Part shown: positions 33,222-44,134 of the stretch, piece by piece
Position numbering within the stretch: position 1 is the stretch's first letter
Layout: every line of letters starts with the position of its first letter
Origin: Tanypteryx hageni
Taxonomy: Eukaryota > Arthropoda > Insecta > Odonata > Petaluridae
Direction of reading: 5' to 3'
Length of the DNA stretch: 64,000 nucleotides
Assembly: GCA_028673005.1 (NCBI GenBank)
Contig: CM054116.1
Coordinates: forward strand, 147,743,173-147,807,172
Translations under genes and position numbers: made by a program
Notes under the pieces: model-generated
The model's database searches: none
What the model saw: the letters and a program-made list of their open reading frames with translations, nothing else
What the model was told of the DNA's origin: nothing

Positions 33222-34318
33222 GCTCGAGACATTGTCTGGTAGGTTGTTTGTTGCATGTTAGGTTTCTCTCCTCGGTTTCATCGCCATGCTCTAGAGCTAA
33301 TTCCAATTTTGAGTCCTTTCTAAAGAGCCACATACATTGTCGCTACGACCCTTGCCCATATTTGCGACTTATTTCCTCCCCCCTCTTGTTTGTTTTGCTG
33401 CCAGACCGTGAATAAGAGCTCTCGCGTGATTCAGTTTTTTCGGCTCTTTCCAATGTGACGCGGAAACCGAAGGTATGACAATATCGTAATACCGTTTGCC
33501 CGTTTTCTCACAATGTCTCCCTCTTTCTTGACATGCTGCTCCTTTGACCACCTTTACGAGCTATTTTCGACGTGCCTCACCAATTGAACGCCTGCCGTTC
33601 GTTCAGTGCCTTTCGCCCATTTTTAGGATGGGAAGCTAAGCCGCCTGGCCTCTTGGCCTATTATCGCTGTACGTTAAAATTTTAAATTATGACAAGGTAT
33701 ACGCAGCAGGACACGGAACTAAAATTTCTTCGTTCCGGTTCGCGCAAAACAAAATTTCGGCTTGATTCCGGTTTCGCCCCGGCAACCACAGGCGAACCGG
33801 TCGAAAGCTTTTTTCGCTCCGACATTGGTTTTTTTTGACAAAACTTCGAGAAGATTCCAAAAAAATCTATATTAATTGTTGTTATTTTTAATTAAACTCA
33901 ATGTGTCATTACTAACGTGAAGCCAAAACAAATAAATACATGCATCAGTGGCCTGCGGCGATATTTCCTTTTGTGTAAGCTGTTTCATATCTCTCAAATC
34001 GCAGTCACCGGTTTTTTAGCATGGATTTAAAACAATATCTATGCATTAAAAACATAAAAAGTTACAAATCGTCTCAGAATTTATAAGAATGAACATAGAT
34101 GTATATTGAATACAAAACTCAAATGTAGCCTCAAAAACACGCTTAATTATACCTTCAGCTAAAGTTAGACGTCAAGTTTAGTCCGCTTTACCACATATTG
34201 CGCCATATACATACTAGAATATGAGAAGCTTCATTCATTTTGCTCCTTTGTATAATTCATAAAGATATCATATTCCCAACAGGTTATTTTGTGAATCATG
34301 CATCTTTTTAAAATGATT
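33222..34318. other. Spacer, no gene
   Basis: Nothing recognised apart from a GC-richer CCGGTTCG-type stretch near 33710-33820 with inverted motifs, possibly part of an unclassified MITE. Confidence 0.45.
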
Positions 34319-34818
34319 NNNNNNNNNNNNNNNNNNNNNNNNNNNNNNNNNNNNNNNNNNNNNNNNNNNNNNNNNNNNNNNNNNNNNNNNNNNNNNNNNN
34401 NNNNNNNNNNNNNNNNNNNNNNNNNNNNNNNNNNNNNNNNNNNNNNNNNNNNNNNNNNNNNNNNNNNNNNNNNNNNNNNNNNNNNNNNNNNNNNNNNNNN
34501 NNNNNNNNNNNNNNNNNNNNNNNNNNNNNNNNNNNNNNNNNNNNNNNNNNNNNNNNNNNNNNNNNNNNNNNNNNNNNNNNNNNNNNNNNNNNNNNNNNNN
34601 NNNNNNNNNNNNNNNNNNNNNNNNNNNNNNNNNNNNNNNNNNNNNNNNNNNNNNNNNNNNNNNNNNNNNNNNNNNNNNNNNNNNNNNNNNNNNNNNNNNN
34701 NNNNNNNNNNNNNNNNNNNNNNNNNNNNNNNNNNNNNNNNNNNNNNNNNNNNNNNNNNNNNNNNNNNNNNNNNNNNNNNNNNNNNNNNNNNNNNNNNNNN
34801 NNNNNNNNNNNNNNNNNN
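34319..34818. other. Assembly gap of exactly 500 N
   Basis: A run of 500 N, a conventional placeholder for a gap of unknown size. Open frames across it are meaningless, and order or distance of the two sides is not assured. Confidence 0.99.
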
Positions 34819-35462
34819 CCTTGGGGCAGAAAACTTGTGGGAGAGGATTATTCCGCTGCATCTTATCAAAGGTTTCACATAAGAAATTTTCATTTCATAT
34901 AAGAGATGACAAGAGGAACCTAATGGACAATTCAAAACCTACATATCTACTACTTTCACTCAATAACTACATGAATCAAAACATTCTCAGAATTTTTAAG
35001 CAGCTAAGTTTATTAAGGAAATTATAATTACCCTATCGGATATTAATTTTACGAATAACAAAGATCCTCAGAACTCACAATACATTTTCGTAACTATACA
35101 ATGAATAAACATCGTCCGAGACATGGAGAACACTAATCGACTTTCAGTGAGAAAAATAATTATCTTTAACTTATAAAATGTCCCGAAGCACCAAAAATTA
35201 TAAACAGTGCAAAGAAAACCAGCAATATACTTCTAGAGTAACACTAATTTTTTTTAAACCAAACAATGAACATTTAAATATTACACATACTAAATATGTG
35301 ATTTCCGTATACCCACTAAACAAAACATTTATACAGCACTCGCGGAACACAGATAGCATTACAAAATAATGCTAAATCAACGCACAAACTCTTACAGCCA
35401 CTCAAGTAAAAAATCTCCCTTCTTAGTACATATAAAAGATAATCTTGAAATCTTGAAAAATT
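34819..35462. other. AT-rich spacer, no gene
   Basis: No feature recognised. Confidence 0.5.
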
Positions 35463-36013
35463 GCAACAATGCAGACGCTAAAAATTCTTTTAAAAAGTAG
35501 AATTCGTAAAAAAACGAAATAGGGATTATACAAATTTTGATATTTTAATTTTTTTTGGCAATTAAAAAATTCTTAAAATATAAACAAATAGATAACTGTT
35601 TAGAAGTTACGGGATGAGCTAGGAATCGGAAACATTCAAGTTATGTACAAAGTAGTGCATTTGAACAAATAAATATTTGAATCTCTCCATAAACATATTG
35701 CGGCGGCCGTTAAAAATGTTTAAATTTTAAACAATGGAAAAAATATTATTTCACTTCTAGAAGTACTGCAACTTTAAAATTTGGCAGAAATGTGTAGCAT
35801 TAGTACCCCATAATGGAGAAAGTATAAAATTCTTAAAATTGCAAAGTTTTGGGATTGTTTTAATCTATTATTTATACATAAGGGAAAATCGAAAATCGCT
35901 CCGAAGGTGAAATATTTAGAATTAAAAAAATATTTGTAATGATGAATTATGAAAAATGGATGTTTTTTTATGTCGAGATGATATGCTTGCAGAATGCAAG
36001 CACCAACTACTAG
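35463..36013 (+). mobile_element. Helitron family A, 3' part
   Basis: The family body (GGCGGCCGTTAAAAATG, GTAGCATTAGTACCCCAT) leads to the stem-loop TGCTTGCAGAATGCAAGCA (35984-36002), then CCAACTACTAG, with T outside. A new copy starts directly afterwards in the same orientation, so the two are tandem. Confidence 0.75.
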
Positions 36014-36325
36014 TACGATATATAATGATGATAACATATAGGAGGATACTAATGTCCAACCCAAACTACAAGAGCTGGAGAGCTAAAAGTTTCAGTTTTT
36101 GTAGATATGATGGAAAAACCTCCAGATAAAATGAGACAACTCACCTAAGTGACATGAGTTCGACTCCAGAAATTCCGAAAGTTGCGTTTTTTTCCCATAA
36201 GAAAAGCATTGCGCCATTTTTGTAAATTAATTTTGGGCACTTTCCTGTAAGCTAGAAAAATGAAATTTTCAGAGTTGCTAGATGGCCACAATATCTGTTA
36301 GGAATTATTGCTACTTTTGCTGATG

Positions 36326-38464
36326 CAGGTGCGGGGTAACAATAACAAAGTATTTTTATTGTTATGATAAAAGTATTTTTATTATTATGGCAAAAGTATT
36401 TTTATTATTATTGTAAAATATTTTTATTATTTTCAGATATCGTATTCATATTAAACATAATGGGTACATTTTACCCTAATGGCATTTGCAAAGAAAAAAT
36501 GTCGACAATATTCACTGGAATACTTAAAATTTGGTTTCATTCCTTCCATAAGCAATGAAACGCAACCTATGTGCCTTATGTGTGAGAGAGTATTCGCCAA
36601 CGACGCCATGAAGCCATCGAAAATGAAAGAACATGCATACAGAAAAGAAGGATAAAAATCTTGACTACTTAAGAAGCTCAAAGAAAAACTAGAGAATCGT
36701 ACTAAACTAACTTCCTTCTTTAAATTTCCTGCTCAAGCTGATGCTGATAGTGGATTAAAAGCTTCTTATAATATACCGATGCTCATTGCAAAAGCAGGAA
36801 AACCTCATTCAATTGGGGAAGAAATCATTATTCCAGCTATAAAGGAAGTGATAGAGATGATAATGCAAAAAGACTCCAGTGCTATTCTTAAGTCCTTACT
36901 ACTAAGTTATAATACAGTGAAAAGGCGAATAGACGAGTTATCTGAAGACATTGAAGAAATCATTACCAACGAACTTAAACATTGCAAATTTTCAATTCAA
37001 CTCGATGAATCAACTTTTGGAAGTGAAAATGTTCTTATGGCTTACGTAAGATATTTCAGCCAGTCAAAAAAGTGTTTTATAGATGAATTTCTTTTTGCAA
37101 AATATCTGAAAGACTCAAAAGGGGAGACTATATTACGTTCTTTCGAAGAATACATGGAAAAACATAATATTCCAATGGAAAATATTTGTGCAGTTGCTAC
37201 CGATGGAGCACCTGCCATGAAAGGTCGGTATCGAGGATTTGCTTCCTTTCTGAAACAAAAAATTCCTAATATATGCACTATTCAATGTTTCCTTCATAAA
37301 CAACATCTTGTGGCAAAACAATTGAGTCCTGAATTGCATAATTCCTTAACAGTATGTGTAAAAGCAATTAATAAAATCAAAGCAAATCCATTTCATTCAC
37401 GTTTTTTGCCAGGTTATGCGAAGAAAATGACAAGATAGCCAATCAACTACAATTGCACACTGAAGTTAGGTGACTCTCTTCAAAGACGTGTAGATTTGTA
37501 CAGATCAACCATAGAGTTTTTTTTAAAGATATGGATCATTCTGTGTGGCGAGCTGCAGAAATGTCAAGTTCATTTGTTTTACCTGGCTGAACTATATTCA
37601 AAATTTAATGAGTCCCAAAATCGTTTGCAAGGTAAGGATGTCAGTCTCATTCAAGCTCGAACAGTCTTGCTTGGTTTTCAAAAGAAACTTGAGCTATTTA
37701 AATTGTCCTTATCAATGAGGGACTTCAAATATTTTGCAAATCTTCAGAAACTTGAAAATGAAAGTATTACTGACAATAATTTGGGGATATTTGTTAACCA
37801 TCTTAAAGAGGTAATCCATAATTTCAGCATTAGATTTGCAGACCTGCAAAATAGGCAAATTCCTGATTGGATTGTATCTCCTTTTGACTCCTATTTAAAC
37901 CATAACAGCATAGAAAACCAAGAAATTTTTGATGAACTTATAGACATGTCTGTTGATCTCGAAGCAAAAGCATTGTTCAAAAATAAGACTACCGATTTAT
38001 TTTGGGCAAATGAAATAATTAATACTAGATATCCAAAAATTTGTGCAACAGTACTGCCTTTTATTTTAGCATTCCCCACTTCATATATGGTTGAAGCTGG
38101 ATTTAGCCATGCTAACACACTTATAATTAAGCAGCGAAACATGTTGAACTTGGAAGAAAGAGGAGACTTAAGATTAAAGCTTACAAATCATGAGCCCAAT
38201 GTAAATGGTCTAGTAAAAAACACCAAGCCCACCCTTCACACTAAAAATAAATTTTAGTTCAGTATAAAAATGTCATCTTACTTGATTAATTGTAAATGTT
38301 TTTTAAAATATAGTTTTTTATACACTACCGTAATTATTACTATTCAAAAACCTTTCCTAAAATAGTTTTTAAAAGTATTTAATATCAAAACTTTCACAGG
38401 AGGTCTCCGGATTTTTATGGCATCATCAAAGGGGTCGTTGAGATAAAAAGTTTGACAACCCCTA
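36326..38464 (+). mobile_element. ZBED5/SCAND3-like hAT transposon, decayed
   Basis: Left end CAGGTGCGGGGTAACAA; right end, read inward, TAGGGGTTGTCAAACTTTT, of the kind found in ZBED5-type hATs. The ends are too diverged to prove a TIR, and the flanking 8-mers TGCTGATG and GTTTAGCT do not match. One transposase pseudogene fills the element. Confidence 0.6.
36479..38257 (+). pseudogene. ZBED5-like hAT transposase, frameshifted
   Basis: ATG at 36479 opens CRQYSLEYLKFGFI and a BED finger (PMCLMCERVFANDAMKPSK, then a His), with stops at about 36652. From 36779 to 37435 come the RNase H parts IQLDESTFGSENVLM, VATDGAPAMKG and IQCFLHKQHLVAK (two catalytic Asp and the C..H pair). After a frameshift near 37435 the rest (37496-38257) runs to MVEAGFSHANTLIIKQRN, the dimerisation region carrying the last acidic residues. 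At least two disabling changes are visible, so it is a dead copy, though all domains are still present. Vertebrate ZBED5 is a domesticated relative; nothing suggests that here. Confidence 0.82.
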
Positions 38465-38968
38465 GTTTAGCTACTACAGAGCAAGTTAGAAAGCTGAAAT
38501 TTCAAAGTTATTTAGATTTCTGTCTATGTAAACGAATAAACATTTCAATGTATCCATGAAATTTTTATTGCAGCCGTTAAAAATTATTTAAAATTAAACA
38601 ATTAGATAAATGTTATTTCACTTCTAAATTTGTTACAAATTTATAATTAGGCAGAAATGTGTGGCATTATTAACCAAATGTGGATAAAGTATATTATTCC
38701 TAAAATTGCAAAAATTAGCGATTGTTTTACTCCATTATTGTTCCATAAGGAAAAAACGAAAATCGGTCCTGAGGATAAATCTTTTGAATTAAAGAAATAT
38801 TTACCATAATGAAATATATCCCAGAAAAATTAATGTATTTTCAAGGTGATCTGATATGCTTGCAGAATGCAAGCACCTTCTACTAGTAGTATATAATGAT
38901 GTTATATGTTACTCCTCCTCTGTAAGGATCTATATATAATGATGTTATATATTGGAGGATACTAATGT

Positions 38969-39036
38969 GAACTGATGGTGTAGTGGTTAGCGTGTCGGCT
39001 TTCTATTGCAAAGTTCGAGGGTTCAAACCCCTCGAA
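38969..39036 (+). other. tRNA-like head of the RTE element
   Basis: GGTGTAGTGGTTAGCG is a good pol III A box/D-arm; 39017-39033 is a perfect five-pair T arm (GAGGG, loop TTCAAAC, CCCTC), which is the B box; between them GCTTT and AAAGT can pair around a seven-base loop with anticodon position ATT. Nucleotide 1 of this tRNA numbering falls on the first base after the target duplication. The acceptor stem does not pair, so it is a tRNA-derived promoter-like segment and not a working tRNA gene. Confidence 0.55.
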
Positions 39037-39236
39037 TGGAGGTTTTATAGAAAAAAAATATCATCAGTGCTTGGCAGTAGGCAGCAGTACTGTCAGTATG
39101 GTATAAAGCCGAAAACAAATGATGTTGGTTGGATCTATATCCAATACAGCTGTAGGCATGATCAGGACGATTTGAACGGCTACAGTGCTGCGATGTGTAA
39201 ATCAAGAGGGAAATTACCACATTCCAATCCCTTATA

Positions 39237-42216
39237 ATGATTATATGGGTGGACAATATGAGTTCTCTCGAGGTAAAACAATTCGGAGGTAAAATAGTCC
39301 CCCAATCGGATCTCCAGGTAGGAACTGCCTTGAGGAAAACATTTGTCGAAAGTAATTTACGAATAGGGACTTGGAACGTAAGAACTATGAGAAAGGCAGG
39401 AAAGCTAGAGAACTTGAAAGAAGAAATGAGAAGAAATAGAGTTGACATTATAGGACTAAGCAAAACTAGATGGGAGGGCGAAGGACAGTTCGATTCAGAA
39501 GAATTCACGGTAGTTTATTATGGAGGAAATAGTGGGGAAAGTGGAGTAGCTCTGGTACTTAGGAAAGATATGATGAAAAGCGTGACAAAAATAATAGCAA
39601 CGAACGATAGACTGATCGCAATAAAGCTAAAAGCAGTCCCAGTGGACATACTGATAATCCAGGTATATATGCCAATGTCAGCTCATGAAGATGAAGAAAT
39701 CGAGGAGATTTATGAGCAAATTAATGAAATTTACAAAGAAGATGGAAGAGGAAAGGTAAACTGCATAATTATGGGAGATTGGAACAGCATAGTTGGAGAA
39801 GGACAGGAAGAAAATGTTGTCGGGCAATACGGACTTGGGAAGAGAAATCGAGGAGGGGAGAAACTCGTAGAATTCTGCATCAATAATGATACATAATTAT
39901 ACATGGTTCAAAAACCATAAACCAAGGTTATACACATGGAAAAGCCCAGGAGATAGAATGAGATGCCAAATAGATTACACCCTTGTAAAACAAAGATTCA
40001 GGAACAGCATAAAGAATGCCAAGGCATTTCAGGGAGGGGACATTGATTCAGATCACAGCCTTCTAATACTTGACGTGAGTACAAAGTTCAAACAAATAAG
40101 AAAAATGAGAAGAGAAAGACAGACCTGAGACCTAGAAAAACTGAAAGAAAGGCAGGATGTAGTCAGCATGAAGTTGGAAGATAACCTAAGAATGTTGGAA
40201 AACAAACCGAAGACCATTGATATAGAATGGGATGAAATTAAAACCAGTATCAAGGATACTTTGGATAAAGAGATTGGAAAAGAAAACCATGGATCACGAA
40301 GGAAATGCTGGAGAAAATGAGTGAGAGGCAAAAATAGAAAAACGTTAACAGTGAAGATGGTAAAACCAACTATAGGCGTATAAACAATGAGTTGCGAAGG
40401 GTAACAGATAAAGCTAGAGAAAATTGGATAAAAGGAAAATGTGATGAAATAGAACAAATGGAGAAGTTAGGACGGTACGATATGATGTACGCTATAGCAC
40501 TCGAGTTAAAAGATAAGAAATCTAATGGAATTCATGGTATGGGAATTATGAATATGGATGGGAAGATAGTCTCAGAAACAAAGGATGTAGCACAGGTATG
40601 GGAAGAATACATTAAGGAAATATACAGCAAACAGGCAGGAGTGGCAAAAATAGAACTGGAACAGGAGGAAAACATTGAAGAAGACAACTTAGGACCAAGT
40701 ATTATGGAGAGCGAAGTAGAAAAAGCGATAGTGGAACTAAAGAAGGGGAAAGCCACGGGCAGCGATGGAATACCGGCTGAGATACTTAAAGTCATAGGAT
40801 CAGAAGGACTAAAAGCGATCACGAAATTAATTAATAAGATTTACGACATGGGAGAGTGGCCTCGGGATTTCCAAGAAGTAACAATGATCCCTCTTAAGAA
40901 GAAGCCAAAGGCAATGCAGTGTAAAGATTACAGAACGATAAGCCTTCTATCACTCACTTTAAAGATCATCACGAGGAATCTTAATAACAGACTGGAGAAA
41001 AAGACAGAAGAAATGCTAGGGGAAGATCAATTCGGTTTCAGAAAAGGACAAGGAACTAGAGATGCTATAGGAGTAGTTAGAATTATATCAGAAAGGGCAA
41101 TAGAGTACAGTCAAGATTTCTGCGCATGTTTTGTAGACTGGCAGAAGGCCTTTGATAGAGTAAATTGGATAAAGTTGATGAAGATATTAAAGAATATAGG
41201 TGTAGACTGGAAAGACAGGAGATTGATTAGGAATCTATATGTGAATCAAATTGTAAAGGTCAGGTTTGAGAATGTGGACACCTGCGGAATAAATATCAGT
41301 AGAGGAGTAAGACAAGGCTGCTGCCTATCACCAACCCTATTCAATATATATGGAGAAAGTCTAATGCAAGAAGCTTTAGAAGGCACAGGAGATTTCAAAA
41401 TTGGAGGAAGGCTTATGAATATATATGAATATATGAATGAATATGAATATATATGAATATATATGAACAGTAAAATATGCAGATGATCAAGTACTTCTAG
41501 CAAGAAAGGAAGAGGAACTCCAGAAAAAGATAAATAGATTAGTAATAACAGGTAGAAAATACTGTATGGAAATAAATACTGAAAAATCCAAGGTCATTCG
41601 AATATCAGGTAAAGAAGAGAATCTGAACATAAGTATTGGGAGAAAGCCTTTAGAACAAGTTTCAGAATATAAATACCTTGGAAACATCATAACACGAGAA
41701 GCAAAATGTACGGATGAGATCAGAACTAGAATAGGAAAAGCAAAAGCGGCTTTCAGGAGAAAAAAACAACTACTTACAAGGAATATAAGGGAAGATATTC
41801 GCATGAAGTTGATAAAATTCTATGTATGGAGTATAGCATTGTATGGGGCAGAAACATGGATGCTAAGGAAAAATGACATAAAATACTTGGAAAGCTTTGA
41901 AATGTGGACTTGGAGGAGAATGTTGAAGATAAAATGGACAGATAGGATGAAAAACGATGAAGTTCTACAAAGAATAGGAGAGAAGCGAATGATTATACAG
42001 ACTATCAGAAAGAGGAAGGCTAACTGGGTTGGACATTATCTGAGGAGAGAGAGTATGATTAAAGATGTGTTAGAAGGAAAACTAGACGGGAAAAGGGAAA
42101 GAGGTAGGAAAAGGTTTCAACTGATAGACGATTTGAAAGGGAAAGAGAGTTATCAAGAAATGAAGAGGACAGTGGAAAATAGTAGTATATGGAGAACCAG
42201 GTTTACCCATGAATAA
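39237..42216 (+). pseudogene. RTE-like endonuclease-reverse transcriptase, broken
   Basis: Endonuclease from 39358: RIGTWNVRTM, GLSKTRWEG, MGDWNSIVGEG and, after a +1 frame break near 39890, IDSDHSLLI. A TGA at 40126-40128 and further breaks precede the RT (about 40400-41500): AVELKKGKATGSDGIP-like linker, YRTISLLS, FVDWQKAFDRVNW, VRQGCCLSPTLFNIY, and YADD at 41476-41487. The C-terminal region (41566-42216) has GKAKAAFRRKKQLL and RKRKANWVGHYLRRE. A short TATGAA-rich insertion sits between GGR and YADD. The catalytic residues themselves are unchanged. Copies 1 and 3 are relatives. Confidence 0.85.
41416..41465. repeat. TATGAA-type microsatellite insertion in the RT gene
   Basis: About 45 bases of overlapping ATATGAATA units occur between the GGR codons and VKYADD; copy 1 lacks them. 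They introduce a stop and shift the frame just before the catalytic site. Confidence 0.8.
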
Positions 42217-42608
42217 TCCCGGACCTGTTTACGGACAGACTACCTATGATGATGACTCATGTCCAGCCCAAACTACAAGAGATAGAGACCTGTAATTTTC
42301 AGAATTTGTAGAAGTCTTCGAGAAACCTCAGGAATAAATGGGATCTCTTATTTAAGTGACATGGGTTCGACACCAGAAGTTCCAAAATTTGCGTTTTCTT
42401 GCAAAAGAAAAGCATTGCGCCATTTTTTAAAATTAATTTCTGGCACTTGCCCACAAGCTTGAAAAATGAAATTTTCAGTGTTCTTAGATTGCCATCATAT
42501 CTATTAGGAATTATTATTACTAATGCTTACAGTGTCCTGAGTTTTACTCTAAATGCCCCGAAATATCTCCAATAAGTTAGCATGGGAAAGTTAATCCAGT
42601 GTGTAGAC

Positions 42609-42928
42609 CAGGGGTCAGCAACCTACGGCTTGTGGACCACGTGCGGCCCTCGAGAACGCTTTATGCAGCCCGCAAAGCTGTAATGAAAAAGTGATCAGGA
42701 AAATTTCTCATGGGCAATTTTATATTTTTTGAGTAAAATTATGGTCTCAAAGCCCTTTCTGGTGAAGTTTTAATGCTAGTAAATTACGTAGACTTGATTT
42801 CGTCCATATGGAATCACAGAATCTCTAGAAAACTTCCGATTTATTCGCTCATCCGAGGCTTTCTTGACTCCCGAAACATTCACAGCTGCAAATGTGACCC
42901 GCCATGCAGAAAAGGTTGCCGACCCCTG
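42609..42928. mobile_element. hAT MITE with perfect 8-bp TSD
   Basis: Ends CAGGGGTCAGCAACCT and, read inward from the right, CAGGGGTCGGCAACCT. GTGTAGAC is repeated exactly at 42601-42608 and 42929-42936, and the joined flank matches the Helitron family A consensus (GTGTGTAGACCAAT). 320 bp, GC-rich ends, no gene. Confidence 0.93.
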
Positions 42929-43747
42929 GTGTAGACCAATATAAGAGGAATAGCATGATGGGATTTTGCAGGATTATAGGATTTTGTTCCCAACCAACTA
43001 TAAAAAACGAACTTTTCAAAACTGTTAATTTTTAGTTGTTTTAACTCCATTTGTACATTAAAGTTCAATAATTTTTATCTTGGAAACTATAAGTTGAAGG
43101 TACAAATTTTTGCAAATATTTTGTAGCAAATTACATATAGAAAAAAGTAAATTTTGCAATAGTTCAAAAATGCTACCGCTAAAAATTCGCCATTGTTTAA
43201 ACATATTTTGAAAATTTATGTATTTCCGAATGTGCTAGAAAGCTGAAATTTTTTAAAGGTAAAATTTGTAAAAAACGAAAAATGCATTATAGAAAATTTG
43301 ACATTTTAATTTCTTTTTCTGATAAAAATTCTTAAAGTTTAAACAAATAGGTAAATATTTATGTACTAGGAGGCAACCTAGGGAACTGAAATTTTTACGT
43401 TATTTAGTGCTTAGTCCATATGCACAAATAAACATTTGATAACCATCATGAAGTTGTTATTGCGGCCGTTAAAAATATTTAAATTTTAAACAATTAGAAA
43501 ATTATTATTTCACTTCCATATATGATATAATTTAAAATTTAACAAAATGTGTGGCATTAGTGCACCATAATGGAAAATTTATAATATTCTTAAAATTTCA
43601 AATTTTAGGTGTTGTTTTAATCAAATATTTTTCCATAAGGAGAGAACGAAAATTGTGGAGATGAAATCTTTGGAATTAAAAAATATTTTAATAATGAAAT
43701 ATCTTTATTAAAGAATAATTAATTTTTCAAGGTGAGATGAAAAGCTC

Positions 43748-44130
43748 ATTGAGTATATTTATGACCAAACTAAAGCATTTGATCGAATTGATCACCAAAT
43801 ATTATGTTGTAAACTGAAAATCCTTGGAATAACAGGCAATGCTCTGAACTGGATTAAGTATTTTTTAAGCCATAGGTATCAATTTGTAATCTACTCTCAA
43901 GCATCATTAAATGGCACAGTGACAGAATTTTTCAAACCTCTAAAATTTCAGACTGGAGTTCCTCAAGGATCAATTCTTGGACCATTGTTTTTCATTGTTT
44001 TTATGAATGACCTTCCCTGATATTGTTCGAATAGTGTTGCCATCTTATTTGTGGATGATACATCCTGCAGAGTAACAGCTGACAAATTCCCAAATCTTAT
44101 TGATCGTGCCAATAGGGCAGTCAAAGAAAT
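43748..44130 (+). pseudogene. Jockey-like LINE RT fragment, 5' part
   Basis: The plus strand encodes RT palm motifs: TKAFDRIDHQILCCKLKILG, TGVPQGSILGPLFF, a stop after NDLP, then LFVDDTS in place of the usual FADDT. It is 5' truncated at the Helitron and broken off where the CR1-like LINE was inserted. Its 3' part resumes at 46770. Confidence 0.75.
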
Positions 44131-44134
44131 GGCT

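Larger units (their letters stand above)
36014..38886 (+). mobile_element. Helitron family A split by a hAT element
   Basis: The 5' part (36014-36325) has the family start with GGAGGATACTAATGTCC and the T-arm-like GAGTTCGACTCC. A ZBED5-like hAT occupies 36326-38464, and the 3' part follows (38465-38886) with the stem-loop at 38857-38875 and CTAG at 38883-38886, T outside. Some of the middle of the Helitron is missing around the hAT. Confidence 0.7.
38969..42254 (+). mobile_element. Full-length RTE-like LINE with tRNA-like 5' end (copy 2)
   Basis: ACTAATGT (38961-38968) and ACTCATGT (42255-42262) flank it, a 7/8 target duplication inside the known Helitron sequence, so both ends are fixed to within a base or two. 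The element is 3286 bp: a tRNA-like head, a 200-bp leader, endonuclease, RT, C-terminal region, and a tail ending TATGATGATG. The frame is broken at least three times (near 39890, TGA at 40128, and the insertion at 41416-41465), so it is dead but recent enough to keep every domain and motif. Confidence 0.85.
38887..43747 (+). mobile_element. Helitron family A holding an RTE and a MITE
   Basis: The third tandem copy begins beside CTAG of the last one; its start region includes TCTATATATAATGATG (about 38930) and GGAGGATACTAATGT. It is broken by the RTE (38969-42254), resumes with CCAGCCCAAACTACAAGAG at 42263, is broken again by a hAT MITE (42609-42928), and continues to TTTTTCAAGGTGAGATGAAA (43723-43742), where the terminal stem-loop would follow but a LINE begins. 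Confidence 0.7.

Noticed and set aside
34231..34935. Open frames spanning the run of N
   Set aside because: The N bases are an assembly gap, so the frames are artefacts.
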